Shown here piece by piece: positions 33,472 through 43,154 of a DNA stretch of 64,000 nucleotides. The notes under the pieces were generated by a model. That model did no database searches, had not been told where the DNA came from, and saw nothing but the letters and a program-made list of their open reading frames with translations. Source of the stretch: Congregibacter brevis (GTDB lineage: Bacteria; Pseudomonadota; Gammaproteobacteria; Pseudomonadales; Halieaceae). The stretch lies in the NCBI RefSeq assembly GCF_045689245.1, contig NZ_CP136865.1, positions 868,001 to 932,000 of the forward strand, written 5' to 3'. Made by a program: the position numbers and the translations under genes. Position 1 is the stretch's first letter; each line of letters opens with the position of its first letter.

Positions 33472-34383
33472 ATGACTGAGATAAAAAACGTAGCTGTTGT
33501 TGGTGGTGGTTTGATGGGCGCAGGTATCGCTCAGGTGTTTGCTGTCGCTGGATATAGAGTCACTGTGTTTGAGCCTGCTGAAGACGCTCGAAGGTCACTT
33601 CGCGGCCGTGTTGCAGAGACTTTGGAATTCTTGGGGCAGGACGCATCCGTTACTGACAATATCGATGTCACTGATGATCTTGGAGTGGCGGCGGCAGGCG
33701 CAGATTTTGTGACCGAGGCGGCGCCCGAGAAACTTGAGCTGAAGCAGTCTATCTTTCGAGATCTGGAGCGACTGGTTCCAGCGACATGTATTCTTGCCAG
33801 CAATACCTCAGTCATTCCCATAACCAAAATAACTCAGGGACTCAAGACCGGACATCGTATGGTGGGCACGCACTGGTGGAACCCCCCTTACCTGATCCCC
33901 TTGGTTGAGGTCGTTCAGGCGGCTAGTACAGACGATGTAACACTTGCGTTGACGATGGACTTACTCACTTATGTGGGGAAGGAGCCCGCACACGTCAAAA
34001 AGGATGTCCCGGGCTTTGTGGCCAACCGTCTCCAGCACGCGTTGTGGCGCGAAGCGATCGCTATGGTCGCAGAGGGTATCTGTGATGCGGAAACCTTAGA
34101 TCGCTGTGTAAAAAACAGCTTTGGGCTCAGGCTTCCTGTTTTGGGGCCTTTAGAGAATGCTGATATGGTGGGTTTGGATCTTACGCTGGATATCCACAAA
34201 ACCATGATTCCCGAGCTTGATCGAAGTGCTGGGCCTCACCCTTTTCTTGAGGAAAGAGTGAAGACGGGGAAACTAGGATTTAAATCTGGAGAAGGCTTTC
34301 AGACATGGACTGAAGCCGAGCGAGAGAGTCTCAGAGAGCAGCTCAATAGCCACCTGGTGAGAGCGCAAAGCAGTCGAACTTAG
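33472..34383 (+). CDS. 3-hydroxyacyl-CoA-dehydrogenase-like (carnitine-dehydrogenase-like) enzyme
   Basis: 303 aa. VAVVGGGLMGAGIAQVFAVAG at the N-terminus is the NAD-binding fold; TEAAPEKLELKQ, SNTSVIPIT and GTHWWNPP are the conserved motifs (catalytic His in the latter). The C-terminal domain holds VPGFVANRLQHALWREA. GTHWWNPP rather than GLHFFNPV is the form seen in L-carnitine dehydrogenase-type and lambda-crystallin-type members that act on free beta-hydroxy acids. With BKACE next door, oxidation of a beta-hydroxy acid to a beta-keto acid is the natural reading. In carnitine catabolism the same two enzyme families act in sequence, but nothing else here points to carnitine itself. Confidence 0.85.
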   Translation: MTEIKNVAVVGGGLMGAGIAQVFAVAGYRVTVFEPAEDARRSLRGRVAETLEFLGQDASVTDNIDVTDDLGVAAAGADFVTEAAPEKLELKQSIFRDLERLVPATCILASNTSVIPITKITQGLKTGHRMVGTHWWNPPYLIPLVEVVQAASTDDVTLALTMDLLTYVGKEPAHVKKDVPGFVANRLQHALWREAIAMVAEGICDAETLDRCVKNSFGLRLPVLGPLENADMVGLDLTLDIHKTMIPELDRSAGPHPFLEERVKTGKLGFKSGEGFQTWTEAERESLREQLNSHLVRAQSSRT

Positions 34384-34392
34384 GACCAGTGA

Positions 34393-36348
34393 GTGAACCA
34401 GAAAGACGTTCTATGGCAGCCAGCCTCAGAAAGAATCACCAGCAGCACTCTGAGCCGTTTTCAGGCGTTTGTGGAGGCGCGCAACGGGTGCAAATTTGAT
34501 GACTATGGATCCCTACATCGCTGGTCTGTGACGGAGCTCGCTGAATTCTGGCAATCGGTGTGGGGCTTCACGGGCGTCCGTGCCACGCGCGAGGCTGATT
34601 CTGTACTGGTAGATGCCGAACGCTTTCCGGGGGCACGCTGGTTTCAGGGAGCGCGCCTCAACTACGCGGAGAACCTGTTACATCGGCAGGGAAGTGGCGC
34701 GGCCATCATCGGGCGTCTTGAAAACGGCGATCGCCGTGAACTCAGTTGGCCCGAATTACATACGCAGGTCGCACTCGCTGCCGCCGCACTGCGGGAAAGC
34801 GGTGTCCAAAGAGGTGATCGTGTCGCGGGCATGCTGCCTAATGTTCCGGAGACCATTGTGGCCATGTTGGCGGCCGCGAGCATCGGTGCGCTGTGGTCAT
34901 CCTGCTCTCCCGACTTTGGCGTGAGCGGCGTCCTTGATCGCTTCGGACAGATTCAGCCGAAGGTTCTGATTGCTTGCGACGGCTACTATTACAACGGCAA
35001 GTCGATTGATTGCACCGATAAAGTTTCGGAAGTGGCATCGCAGCTGGAGCTGAACGCAACCATTATCGTCCCCATCCTGGGGGTGCCTGCCGATGGGGCT
35101 GTTAGCTGGCCCTCGTATCTCCAGGCTCAGCAAGCCGATTCCGGGGGCGCGCCCGACTTATATTTCGAGCAGCTACCCTTCGATCATCCGCTTTTCATTA
35201 TGTACTCATCGGGCACCACCGGGGCACCCAAGTGCATCGTGCACAGTGCTGGTGGCGCGCTCCTGCAGCATCTTAAAGAGCATCAGCTGCACGTGGGGCT
35301 TGGTCCTAAAGACGTGCTGTTCTACTTCACGACTTGTGGCTGGATGATGTGGAACTGGATGGTAGGAGGTCTAGCTACGGGTGCTACATTGGTGCTCTAC
35401 GACGGATCGCCGTTTTATCCGGCCGCCGATACGCTGCTCGATATCGTAGATGAAGAGGGCATCAACGTCTTCGGGGTAGGCGCTAAGTACATATCGGCAT
35501 TAGAAAAGCAGGGACTCAAGCCGTCGAAGACGCATAAACTCAATTCTCTGCGCACGGTGCTCTCAACGGGTTCGCCACTTTCGCACGAGAGCTTTCGTTA
35601 CGTTTATCGCGATGTAAAAAAGGATGTGTGCCTGTCCTCGATTTCGGGTGGCACCGACATAATCTCCTGCTTTGTACTTGGCAATGAGTGCCTGCCTGTT
35701 TATGAAGGTGAGCTTCAGTGTGCGGGATTGGGTATGGCGGTAGAGGTGTGGGATGAGCAGGGCCAGTCCGTAAAAGAGAACAAAGGCGAAATGGTCTGCG
35801 TAAAGCCTTTCCCCTCCGCGCCTGTGGGATTCTGGAATGACCCTGACGGCCAGCGATATCACAAAGCGTACTTTGGGTCTTATGAAGGCATTTGGGCACA
35901 CGGCGACTATGCCGAGTTTACTCGCAGTGGCGGAATGATCATTCATGGGCGATCCGATGCGGTACTCAATCCAGGTGGTGTGCGTATTGGCACCGCGGAG
36001 ATTTACCGTCAGGTCGAGAAGATTGAAGATGTTCTCGATAGCGTGTGTATCGGCCAGAACTGGGATGAAGATGTGCGGGTGGTGTTGTTTGTCGTGCTAA
36101 AAGAAGGAGCAGAACTCACCGACGAGTTGAGTGCCGAGATTCGCGGGGCAATTCGGCGAGAGAATACGCCGCGGCATGTTCCGGCCAAGATCGTCGCGGT
36201 GACGGATATCCCCCGCACACGTTCGGGAAAGATCGCAGAGATTCCCGTGCGTAAAGTGGTAAACGGCGAATCCATCGACAATACAGAGTCACTGTCGAAC
36301 CCTGAAGCTCTCGCCCAGTTTAAGAATCTGCCTGAGTTGCAGATTTAG
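34393..36348 (+). CDS. Acetoacetyl-CoA synthetase
   Basis: 651 aa, the usual length of acetoacetate-CoA ligase. The N-terminal ACS domain (GSLHRWSVTELAEFWQSVW) and the long linker are typical. The adenylation motif is MYSSGTTGAPKCIVHSAGG (about residues 270-288), and FYFTTCGWMMWNWMVGGLA and DIPRTRSGKIAEIPVRK (C-terminal catalytic Lys) are family marks. The start is GTG 34393, 9 bp after the dehydrogenase stop. It converts the acetoacetate released by BKACE to acetoacetyl-CoA, which thiolase can split to acetyl-CoA, so it closes the pathway encoded by the genes upstream. Confidence 0.92.
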   Translation: MNQKDVLWQPASERITSSTLSRFQAFVEARNGCKFDDYGSLHRWSVTELAEFWQSVWGFTGVRATREADSVLVDAERFPGARWFQGARLNYAENLLHRQGSGAAIIGRLENGDRRELSWPELHTQVALAAAALRESGVQRGDRVAGMLPNVPETIVAMLAAASIGALWSSCSPDFGVSGVLDRFGQIQPKVLIACDGYYYNGKSIDCTDKVSEVASQLELNATIIVPILGVPADGAVSWPSYLQAQQADSGGAPDLYFEQLPFDHPLFIMYSSGTTGAPKCIVHSAGGALLQHLKEHQLHVGLGPKDVLFYFTTCGWMMWNWMVGGLATGATLVLYDGSPFYPAADTLLDIVDEEGINVFGVGAKYISALEKQGLKPSKTHKLNSLRTVLSTGSPLSHESFRYVYRDVKKDVCLSSISGGTDIISCFVLGNECLPVYEGELQCAGLGMAVEVWDEQGQSVKENKGEMVCVKPFPSAPVGFWNDPDGQRYHKAYFGSYEGIWAHGDYAEFTRSGGMIIHGRSDAVLNPGGVRIGTAEIYRQVEKIEDVLDSVCIGQNWDEDVRVVLFVVLKEGAELTDELSAEIRGAIRRENTPRHVPAKIVAVTDIPRTRSGKIAEIPVRKVVNGESIDNTESLSNPEALAQFKNLPELQI

Positions 36349-36422
36349 AATTTGCAGTCTGACGTAGCTTCCCTTGGACGCAGCCGGTATCTTGTCGTCA
36401 AGCTCGATACTCTAGAGATCTT

Positions 36423-37568
36423 ATGAAAAACGCGTTGATTCTCTCTGGCGGTGGCGCCCGCGCGGCCTATCAGGTGGGAGTTTTAAAAGCGATCGCACAG
36501 CTGCTACCGGACGGAGCAAAAAATCCTTTTCCGGTGATTTGTGGGACCTCGGCGGGTGCGATCAACGCAGTTACCTTGGCTGCGCATGACGGCAGCTTTG
36601 CTGACGCGATCAACGAGCTCGAAGCGGTTTGGATGCGGCTTACACCCGAGCAGGTGTACCGCAGTGGTTGGGGCGCCATGGCAAGCAGTGGTGGCCGACT
36701 GATATTGTCCCTGGTGAATCGCGGAGTTGGCGTGGGTAACCCCGTCGCACTCCTGGATAACTCTCCACTACGAGAGTTGATCAAACATACGATTAACTTT
36801 GAAAAAATTGATCGGGCGATAGCTCGGGGCGATATTGATGCGGTGTGTGTCACGGCAACCGGTTATGAGTCGGGCAGATCAATGTGCTTTTATCAGGCCG
36901 GCAGCGGAGTCTCCGATTGGTCTCGCTATCGACGCAGTGGTCGGCGTACGCTGCTCAATACTGATCATCTAATGGCGTCGTCGGCAATTCCCACGATGTT
37001 TCCCGCTACGCGTATAGAGTATGAGTACTTTGGTGACGGTGCTGTCCGACAACTGGCGCCACTAAGTCCTGCCCTGCATCTGGGTGCCGATCGTTTGTTT
37101 ATTGTGGGCGTGAGTGCAAACCGTGAGAAGCCCCAGAACGATCCTGTACCGAGATCGGCGCACTCACCGTCCCTGGCTCAGATTGTGGGACATCTTCTAA
37201 ACAGCGCCTTTATCGATAGCCTTGAGAGCGACATCGAGCGACTGGATCGCATTAACAATTTGCTGGCATCGCTGCCTACGGAAGCTCAGTCGAGTACTTC
37301 GAAGCTTCGCTACATTGAGCGGCAGGTTATTTCTCCCTCCGAGGAGTTAGATGTGATTGCCGCGCAGAACATCGACTCTTTGCACCCCAGCGTTCGTTTT
37401 TTACTGCGCACTACTGGTGGCACCGAAAGCGGTGCAGGTTCTACGGCAGCGTCCTACCTTCTTTTCGCTAAGCCGTTTGTAGAATCACTTATTGCCTTGG
37501 GCTATCGCGATGCGATGTGGCAGAAAAACGACATAGCATCGTTTCTCAGCGTACCGCTCGCCGACTAA
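36423..37568 (+). CDS. Patatin-like phospholipase
   Basis: 381 aa. The oxyanion-hole motif SGGGARAAYQVGV is at residues 8-20, the nucleophile elbow GTSAG at 41-45 (Ser43), and the catalytic Asp in FGDGAVRQ (DGA). The family hydrolyses acyl chains from lipids with a Ser-Asp dyad. There is no signal peptide, so the protein is cytoplasmic or peripheral. A C-terminal extension of ~120 residues goes beyond the patatin core. It stands alone 75 bp after the acetoacetyl-CoA synthetase gene; no clear link to that pathway, though lipid turnover would supply acyl groups. Confidence 0.9.
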   Translation: MKNALILSGGGARAAYQVGVLKAIAQLLPDGAKNPFPVICGTSAGAINAVTLAAHDGSFADAINELEAVWMRLTPEQVYRSGWGAMASSGGRLILSLVNRGVGVGNPVALLDNSPLRELIKHTINFEKIDRAIARGDIDAVCVTATGYESGRSMCFYQAGSGVSDWSRYRRSGRRTLLNTDHLMASSAIPTMFPATRIEYEYFGDGAVRQLAPLSPALHLGADRLFIVGVSANREKPQNDPVPRSAHSPSLAQIVGHLLNSAFIDSLESDIERLDRINNLLASLPTEAQSSTSKLRYIERQVISPSEELDVIAAQNIDSLHPSVRFLLRTTGGTESGAGSTAASYLLFAKPFVESLIALGYRDAMWQKNDIASFLSVPLAD

Positions 37569-37677
37569 GTGCCACACAAAGGGATCATCTGTAGCGACGG
37601 AACTGTTTCGCATTGTCGATCAATCACTAAACCAGTATCGTCAGATCATCGTGAGGTAACCCTAGTTGAGAGTATTC

Positions 37678-40545
37678 ATGAATAGAAAAGCGCTGTATCT
37701 GGCCGTTGTTGCGAGTTCGCTGGCTCCCACGCTCGCGCTCGCGCAGCCAGGGACTGCATCCGGCGTTTATCCTACGGCTGAGATAGAAGAAGTTGTTGTT
37801 ACCGGATCGCGAATAAAGCGGAAAGATTATTCATCAATTTCTCCGCTGGTCACCCTTGATGCAGAGCAAATCACGCTCTCGGGTATTACAGCGATCGAAG
37901 ATCTCGTAAACGATGCGCCTCAATTAGTCCCCCTCAATAACCGCACGAGCAATAATCCCGGCAATGCCACCGCGTCGTTAAATCTGCGTGGCCTAGGTTC
38001 TAATCGGACCCTAGTGACGCTTAATGGTAGACGACTGATCCCGGCTGACGCCTCGGGCTCCGTGGACATAAACACAATTCCTTCGCAGCTAATCAAGCGC
38101 GTCGAAATTGTTACTGGCGGAGCTTCGACGGTGTACGGCTCCGACGCCTTGGCGGGAGTCGTTAACTTTATACTCAATGATGACTTTGAAGGTTTTGAAG
38201 TTACCGGCCAATATGACACTTACGAAGAGGGTGATGGCGCCGTTGCTGATCTCAGCGCGGTCTTCGGCTTTGGTAATGATCGAGGTCATGTTACTGGCTT
38301 TTTTAACTTCCAAGATCGAGAGGAGGTATTTGCCGGTGATCGGCCGTTTACTGCGGAGAGGCTACAAGAGAGCTTTAATCCGGCTGATGGTGGAGCACTG
38401 GTGCCTGCAGGCAGCGGCACCATCCCTGCGGGCAGTATTGTTTTTCCGTTCGCCCCCACGCCTGACAGTGGTGGGTCTCCAACCCGAGTAACCTTTAATG
38501 AAGATGGGTCCCCTCGAGCGTTTGTGCGAGGGCAGGATCAATACAACTTTCAACCCGATAACTATCTGCAAACACCGCTCCGTCGAGACTCAGCCGCACT
38601 GTTTGGCAACTATCAGATAAACGACCGCGTCAAGGCTTTTGGTGAGCTGGTGTATTCCCAGACTTCCTCTGCGGTTCAGCTGGCACCGCCGCCGGCGTTT
38701 GTTGAGTTGGCGGTGAACTTGGACAATCCACAGCTAACGCCGGAGCAGCGAGCGCAGTTTGGCAATACCGCCTACGACCGAGACGGTGATGGTGTGGCAG
38801 AGTTTGTTTTTGCAAAACGATTGGTTGATACGGGCCCTAGAACAAGCGCCCGCGAGGCAGATTCTTTGCGTGCGGTTTTTGGACTGCAAGGTGATTTCGC
38901 CGGTGGCTGGAGCTGGGAGGCAAGTTACAGCATGTCTCAAGTCCGCACTGAGTTTGTGGCTGGAGGTGCGGTTTTTGCTGATCGGTATGCCCAGGGCTTA
39001 CTAGTGGACCCGGTCACGGGTGCTTGTGTCGATGCATCTAACGGATGCGTGCCTTTTAACCCCTTCGGTCTGCCAATCAATGCTGAAGCAGTGGAGTTTT
39101 TGAAGGTAGGCGACTTGGTAACCACTGCCGATACAGACGAAGATATTCTCAGTATCGGTGTGACCGGTGATGCCTACGAGTTGCCCGCCGGGCCTATTGC
39201 TATAGCAGCGGGTTTGGAATGGCGAGAGTTATCTTCGAAGGAGGTTCCTGATTCAAATTTTTTGAACGCCAACGTCTTAGGCGCGAACGCTCAAGCACCT
39301 ATCGATGGTTCGACTGACGTTGCAGAACTCTATCTCGAGACTCTGATACCCCTTTTGTCCGGCGCAAGTTTCGCTGAGTACCTTGGTATCGAAGCGGGTT
39401 ATCGTTACTCGGATTACAAATTCTCCGGCGTCGCGGACAACTGGAAGGTTGGTATTGATTGGGCACCCACCGCGTCGCTGCGTTTTCGCGCCATGGTGCA
39501 ACAGGCGATTCGCGCGCCCAATATTCAAGAGCTGTTTGCTCAGCCTAGCTTTCAGCCAGTGGGGCTCTTCGACACATCGACAGATTTTTGCAGCGCATCT
39601 GCGGATCCCATAGGTAATGGGCTTACGGATCTGTGTGTGGCTCAGGGGATTGCGCCAGATCAGGTCGGTATTTACGAGGCCACAGAGCAGTTTCCTCTCA
39701 CCGTCATTGACGGCGGTGGTAACACGGCCCTTGATCCCGAGACCGCCGATACCTTTACTGCGGGCGTGGTGTTCCAGCCTGAGTGGGCCGAAGACTTGTC
39801 TGTATCCTTGGATTACTACCGCATTGAAATTGACAACGCTATCGGCGACACGAGTTTGCAGGCAGCCCTTGCTCTCTGCGCAGATTCGGCCGATCCCGAT
39901 AGTCAGTTTTGTAGCTCTGTTGTTAGAGCTTCATCTGGCGACATCAGTCAATACACCAACCCGCAGTTCAATCTTGCGAGCGTTGCGGCGGAGGGGGTCG
40001 ATCTCTCGGTGAATTACCGTTTCGATCTTTCCAGCAGCTTGGCCCTACCGGGACACAGTGCGTCCATCGCTTTGCAGCTGTTATTCAATTACGCGATGGA
40101 GAACACCTTCCAGGCAACTGAAAATAGTCCGGAAACGGATTGCGCTGGGTTCTACGCGGGGGCATGCAAGTTTGGTATTCCGCTCTTTCAGGTCGTTCCC
40201 GAGTACCGCAGTAGCACTCGTCTAACCTATTACTCTGGGCCATTATCGTTGGCATTGAACTGGCGTTGGATCGGTGAGATCAGCAGCCATTTGGATATCA
40301 CCTGCCAGGAATCACCTGAGTTTTGTTACGAAAGTGTGCTTGGAGATATTGGTGCTCAGAACTACTTCGAGTTTTCTGGTCGCTTTGAGTTTGGTGAGCG
40401 AGCGGAGATTTACGGCGGTGTGAGCAATGTTTTTGAAGAGGAGCCGCCACTGATGGGTCAGGGCGCGACGCAATCTAATACAGCACCCCAGCTCTATGAC
40501 GTGTTTGGCCGTCGGTTCTTTTTGGGATTGCGTTACCGTTTGTAA
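37678..40545 (+). CDS. TonB-dependent outer-membrane receptor, oar/omp-like
   Basis: 955 aa. Signal peptide to about residue 22 (LALAQPG), TonB-box-like IEEVVVTGSRIKRKD, plug with NLRGLGSNRTLVTLNGRR and VEIVTGGASTVYGSDALAGVVN, and a long barrel ending RRFFLGLRYRL. The IKR-xxY type head and the barrel length fit the large family abundant in Alteromonadales, Xanthomonadales and Halieaceae, used for glycans, peptides or other nutrients. ATG 37678 is chosen over an in-frame TTG at 37666; TGAGAG lies 5 bp before it. Not linked by operator sites to the upstream cluster. The 3' end abuts the decayed TolB/TPR copy on the other strand. Confidence 0.92.
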   Translation: MNRKALYLAVVASSLAPTLALAQPGTASGVYPTAEIEEVVVTGSRIKRKDYSSISPLVTLDAEQITLSGITAIEDLVNDAPQLVPLNNRTSNNPGNATASLNLRGLGSNRTLVTLNGRRLIPADASGSVDINTIPSQLIKRVEIVTGGASTVYGSDALAGVVNFILNDDFEGFEVTGQYDTYEEGDGAVADLSAVFGFGNDRGHVTGFFNFQDREEVFAGDRPFTAERLQESFNPADGGALVPAGSGTIPAGSIVFPFAPTPDSGGSPTRVTFNEDGSPRAFVRGQDQYNFQPDNYLQTPLRRDSAALFGNYQINDRVKAFGELVYSQTSSAVQLAPPPAFVELAVNLDNPQLTPEQRAQFGNTAYDRDGDGVAEFVFAKRLVDTGPRTSAREADSLRAVFGLQGDFAGGWSWEASYSMSQVRTEFVAGGAVFADRYAQGLLVDPVTGACVDASNGCVPFNPFGLPINAEAVEFLKVGDLVTTADTDEDILSIGVTGDAYELPAGPIAIAAGLEWRELSSKEVPDSNFLNANVLGANAQAPIDGSTDVAELYLETLIPLLSGASFAEYLGIEAGYRYSDYKFSGVADNWKVGIDWAPTASLRFRAMVQQAIRAPNIQELFAQPSFQPVGLFDTSTDFCSASADPIGNGLTDLCVAQGIAPDQVGIYEATEQFPLTVIDGGGNTALDPETADTFTAGVVFQPEWAEDLSVSLDYYRIEIDNAIGDTSLQAALALCADSADPDSQFCSSVVRASSGDISQYTNPQFNLASVAAEGVDLSVNYRFDLSSSLALPGHSASIALQLLFNYAMENTFQATENSPETDCAGFYAGACKFGIPLFQVVPEYRSSTRLTYYSGPLSLALNWRWIGEISSHLDITCQESPEFCYESVLGDIGAQNYFEFSGRFEFGERAEIYGGVSNVFEEEPPLMGQGATQSNTAPQLYDVFGRRFFLGLRYRL

Positions 40546-40549
40546 GATT

Positions 40550-40786
40550 ATCGTTTTTCTGTGACGCCACCGGTAAAGAGGGTACGAGATCGTCTGCGTT
40601 GCGCACCACGCCAAAGGTTATGGTGGCCAAAATGACGATGAGCCCCGTAAGAATTAAGTAGTCACCGCGACTTAAGGACTCTGCCTCTGTGTCGTCGGCG
40701 ACCTGCATCAAACCCCAGGTGGCAAGGATGTACATCCCCAGAGTTCGAAATACGCGCCGCCGTCTCAGCTCTTGAAACAGTGTGAC
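40550..40786 (-). pseudogene. Remnant of a TolB/TPR protein gene (decayed tandem copy)
   Basis: Translation of this minus-strand stretch gives LFQELRRRRVFRTLGMYIL, then ATWGLMQVAD and SRGDYLILTGLIVILATI, closely matching the N-terminus and second membrane region of the intact paralogue at 40824-42938. About 48-50 residues between QIAD and the DYLIL helix are missing (in-frame deletion), no start codon precedes the homology, and similarity stops at about 40555, next to the TonB receptor stop, so the TolB domain and TPR are absent. It lies directly downstream of the intact gene in the same direction, as expected for a tandem duplication that later lost most of one copy. Confidence 0.75.
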
Positions 40787-40823
40787 TAGCGAAACGCTCT
40801 CCGGCCTGCAGGTCTCCAGCGGG

Positions 40824-42938
40824 TCATGGTTGATCGACTATCCAGCCTTCGGCGATCAGCTCCTGCCAAAGCGTTTGAAACTCCGTGGAATACCGAATCG
40901 GATCGTAGTAAGCGAGCCGCGGCTCCAAAAAGTGCAAAGCGCTACTAGGCTTATCCAACGTGTTGCGAAGGCAGTCCGTAGCTTCTTTGGCAGCTCCTGC
41001 GAGCGCCAGGCCCTGGCAAATTACATTGCGTTGGAACCACAGGGCCCGGTCTATCTTCGGGTCGTTCCATATTGGAGCTAAAGTCTTGCGGGCTAATTCG
41101 GGCTCGTTGTCGGCGATGGCTAGCAAGGCCGAGGTGGGCGGGTCTAAATTGTTCACATATTCATTGGGGGAGCGTGAGGCAATATCCAAGGCTTTTTTAG
41201 CGCTGTTTAGGGTTTTGCCTAGTGCTTCAGGATCGCCAACGATGAGAGCGTTAAGAACCTCTACTGCCAACACCGGTGACAGTTGACCCGGACCTCCGAC
41301 GTCATGACCCGCGGCGGTTGAGCTGGACGTCCAGCTTTTGATTGTCTCTTGTGCCTGCATGAAGCGGTGTTGAGCCATTTGTACTTCCCACAACAAATAA
41401 CTCACGTCGAGGACATCGAGCTCGTTTAGGTGTGGTTGTTCGAGTATGGTCTCAAGGTCTTTTTCCAGACGCGGCAAGCTCTGGTGATCCGCGAGTGCCA
41501 GTTGACTGCGAAGCATTTTCAGGCCGGGGTCATCCGTTTCTACGGCGCTTGTAACTTCTCTTGCCGCCTCTCTTGCTTCGTCATAGCGGTGCATGCCCAT
41601 GAGTCGGGCTACTAATCGGAGGCCAATTCCTAAATCCTTGGGAGCCAACTGCTGAGCTTTTTTTGAGCTCTCCAACCATCCTTCAAAGTCACCCTGACGC
41701 CGTTGTATCCAAGACTGAATATCCAGGAGTCGAGCGTCGCTTGGTGCGCGAGCCTGTGCTTTTTCAATAAATGCGATGGCGCGATCAAAGTCTTCGAGCA
41801 CGTAGTAGAAGTAAAAGCTCTGCGCGATGAAGTGGTCGGTAGAATCGGGTGCAATTTCGCCGATGCGATTGATGAGTTCCTCTACCCGAGCAAGCGCCTC
41901 CTTATTCGGTTTTCGGTACATGCTCAGAGCGAGAGTGCCGACAAGCTCAGCCATAGGGCGGGTGAATGCCGGGTCCAGAGAAAATGCTTTTTCGAGCCCC
42001 TCAACGAACTCTGCTCGCGTACTGTCATCGAGGTGGATGGTGTCACGCCATTGCATGATTTCGTGATACGCACGGTAAGCGGCAAGGTTGCTGGTAGGAA
42101 CGATATCCAGATCGTCGTTTTCGTCCTGAGTCAGGGTGGTTTGAAGCGCTGTGCTGATTGCTCGTGCGATTTCCGATTGAACCTCGAAAATATTGCTCGC
42201 CGTGAGCTCCCTATCATAAGTTTCCGCCCATAAATGCTCGTCGCTACGCGCATCAATAAGCTGAGCGTTGATACGGATCTGATTGCCTGATACGCGGATG
42301 CCGCCTTCAAGAATGGCGTCTGCTCGTAGCTCACGGCCGATCTCTGGTATCGCTTTTGTCGTGCCAACATATTGCAACACAGAAGTTCGCGAGATAATGC
42401 GGAGGCCAGAAATCTTGGACAGGCTGGTTAATAGGTCGTCGTGAACACCGTTGGCAAAGAATTCGCCGTCCTCTGAGCCCCCGAGATGCGAAAAGGGCAG
42501 AACACCGATCATTGGTGGGCCATCGCCGCGCCTCCAATTCGATGTTTCCCCAATCACGGTTTCGTCGGTCTTGGAAGTGGCTATGTTCTCCGCATTTTCC
42601 ACTACGCCATAAGCGATAAGCCCGAGTACCGCCATTAGGCTGACCAGTATGAGATAGTCGGCGCCGCGCAACGGGTTGCGTTCTTCCAAGTCCTCTGCGC
42701 TGGCAGCTGCGGTGCGATGAATACCGTCGCTGCTAATGTCGAACATCCAGCCAAAAACCAGAGCCACGGGAAAGCCCGCGATGGCAATTATCAGCAAATA
42801 GCGCATGTCGCTCTCGGCGAGACCAATCGCGGGGAAAAGGACATCTGCAATTTGCAATAGTCCCCACGTACCGACGATGTAGAGCGCCAGCGTGCGAAAC
42901 ACGCGACGTCGTCTTAGCTCTTTGAGTACGTTGCTCAT
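40824..42938 (-). CDS. TolB-like/TPR membrane protein (paralogue of 5585-7759)
   Basis: 704 aa. The head VLKELRRRRVFRTLALYIVG, three membrane segments (about 15-35, 45-65 and 93-113), a TolB N-terminal/FlgO-like domain (IGVLPFSHLG, FFANGVHDDLLTSLSKI, ILEGGIRVSGNQIRI) and a C-terminal TPR-like helical array give the same order as the protein at 5585-7759. These proteins are common in marine gammaproteobacteria and sometimes annotated as adenylate cyclases without a catalytic domain; none is visible here. A truncated relative lies immediately downstream (40550-40786). It is convergent with the TonB receptor. Confidence 0.8.
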   Translation of the reverse strand: MSNVLKELRRRRVFRTLALYIVGTWGLLQIADVLFPAIGLAESDMRYLLIIAIAGFPVALVFGWMFDISSDGIHRTAAASAEDLEERNPLRGADYLILVSLMAVLGLIAYGVVENAENIATSKTDETVIGETSNWRRGDGPPMIGVLPFSHLGGSEDGEFFANGVHDDLLTSLSKISGLRIISRTSVLQYVGTTKAIPEIGRELRADAILEGGIRVSGNQIRINAQLIDARSDEHLWAETYDRELTASNIFEVQSEIARAISTALQTTLTQDENDDLDIVPTSNLAAYRAYHEIMQWRDTIHLDDSTRAEFVEGLEKAFSLDPAFTRPMAELVGTLALSMYRKPNKEALARVEELINRIGEIAPDSTDHFIAQSFYFYYVLEDFDRAIAFIEKAQARAPSDARLLDIQSWIQRRQGDFEGWLESSKKAQQLAPKDLGIGLRLVARLMGMHRYDEAREAAREVTSAVETDDPGLKMLRSQLALADHQSLPRLEKDLETILEQPHLNELDVLDVSYLLWEVQMAQHRFMQAQETIKSWTSSSTAAGHDVGGPGQLSPVLAVEVLNALIVGDPEALGKTLNSAKKALDIASRSPNEYVNNLDPPTSALLAIADNEPELARKTLAPIWNDPKIDRALWFQRNVICQGLALAGAAKEATDCLRNTLDKPSSALHFLEPRLAYYDPIRYSTEFQTLWQELIAEGWIVDQP

Positions 42939-43154
42939 TGCACCTCGTTTTACTGGTAGGTCTAGCTAAAACTGCCGTCGAAAAACTCGCCCGGTGAGAT
43001 TAGCAGAATCAGCGTTTACTTTGTGCGGAGCCACAAGTAGCATCGTTCGCGCTTGCGTTCTTTGCTGAGCACACTTTGACACAAGAGTTTACCGTTAATA
43101 CGGTAAGTGAAACGTGTCGCCATAGCCCACGCGATTGGCCTTTGAAGAATACTG

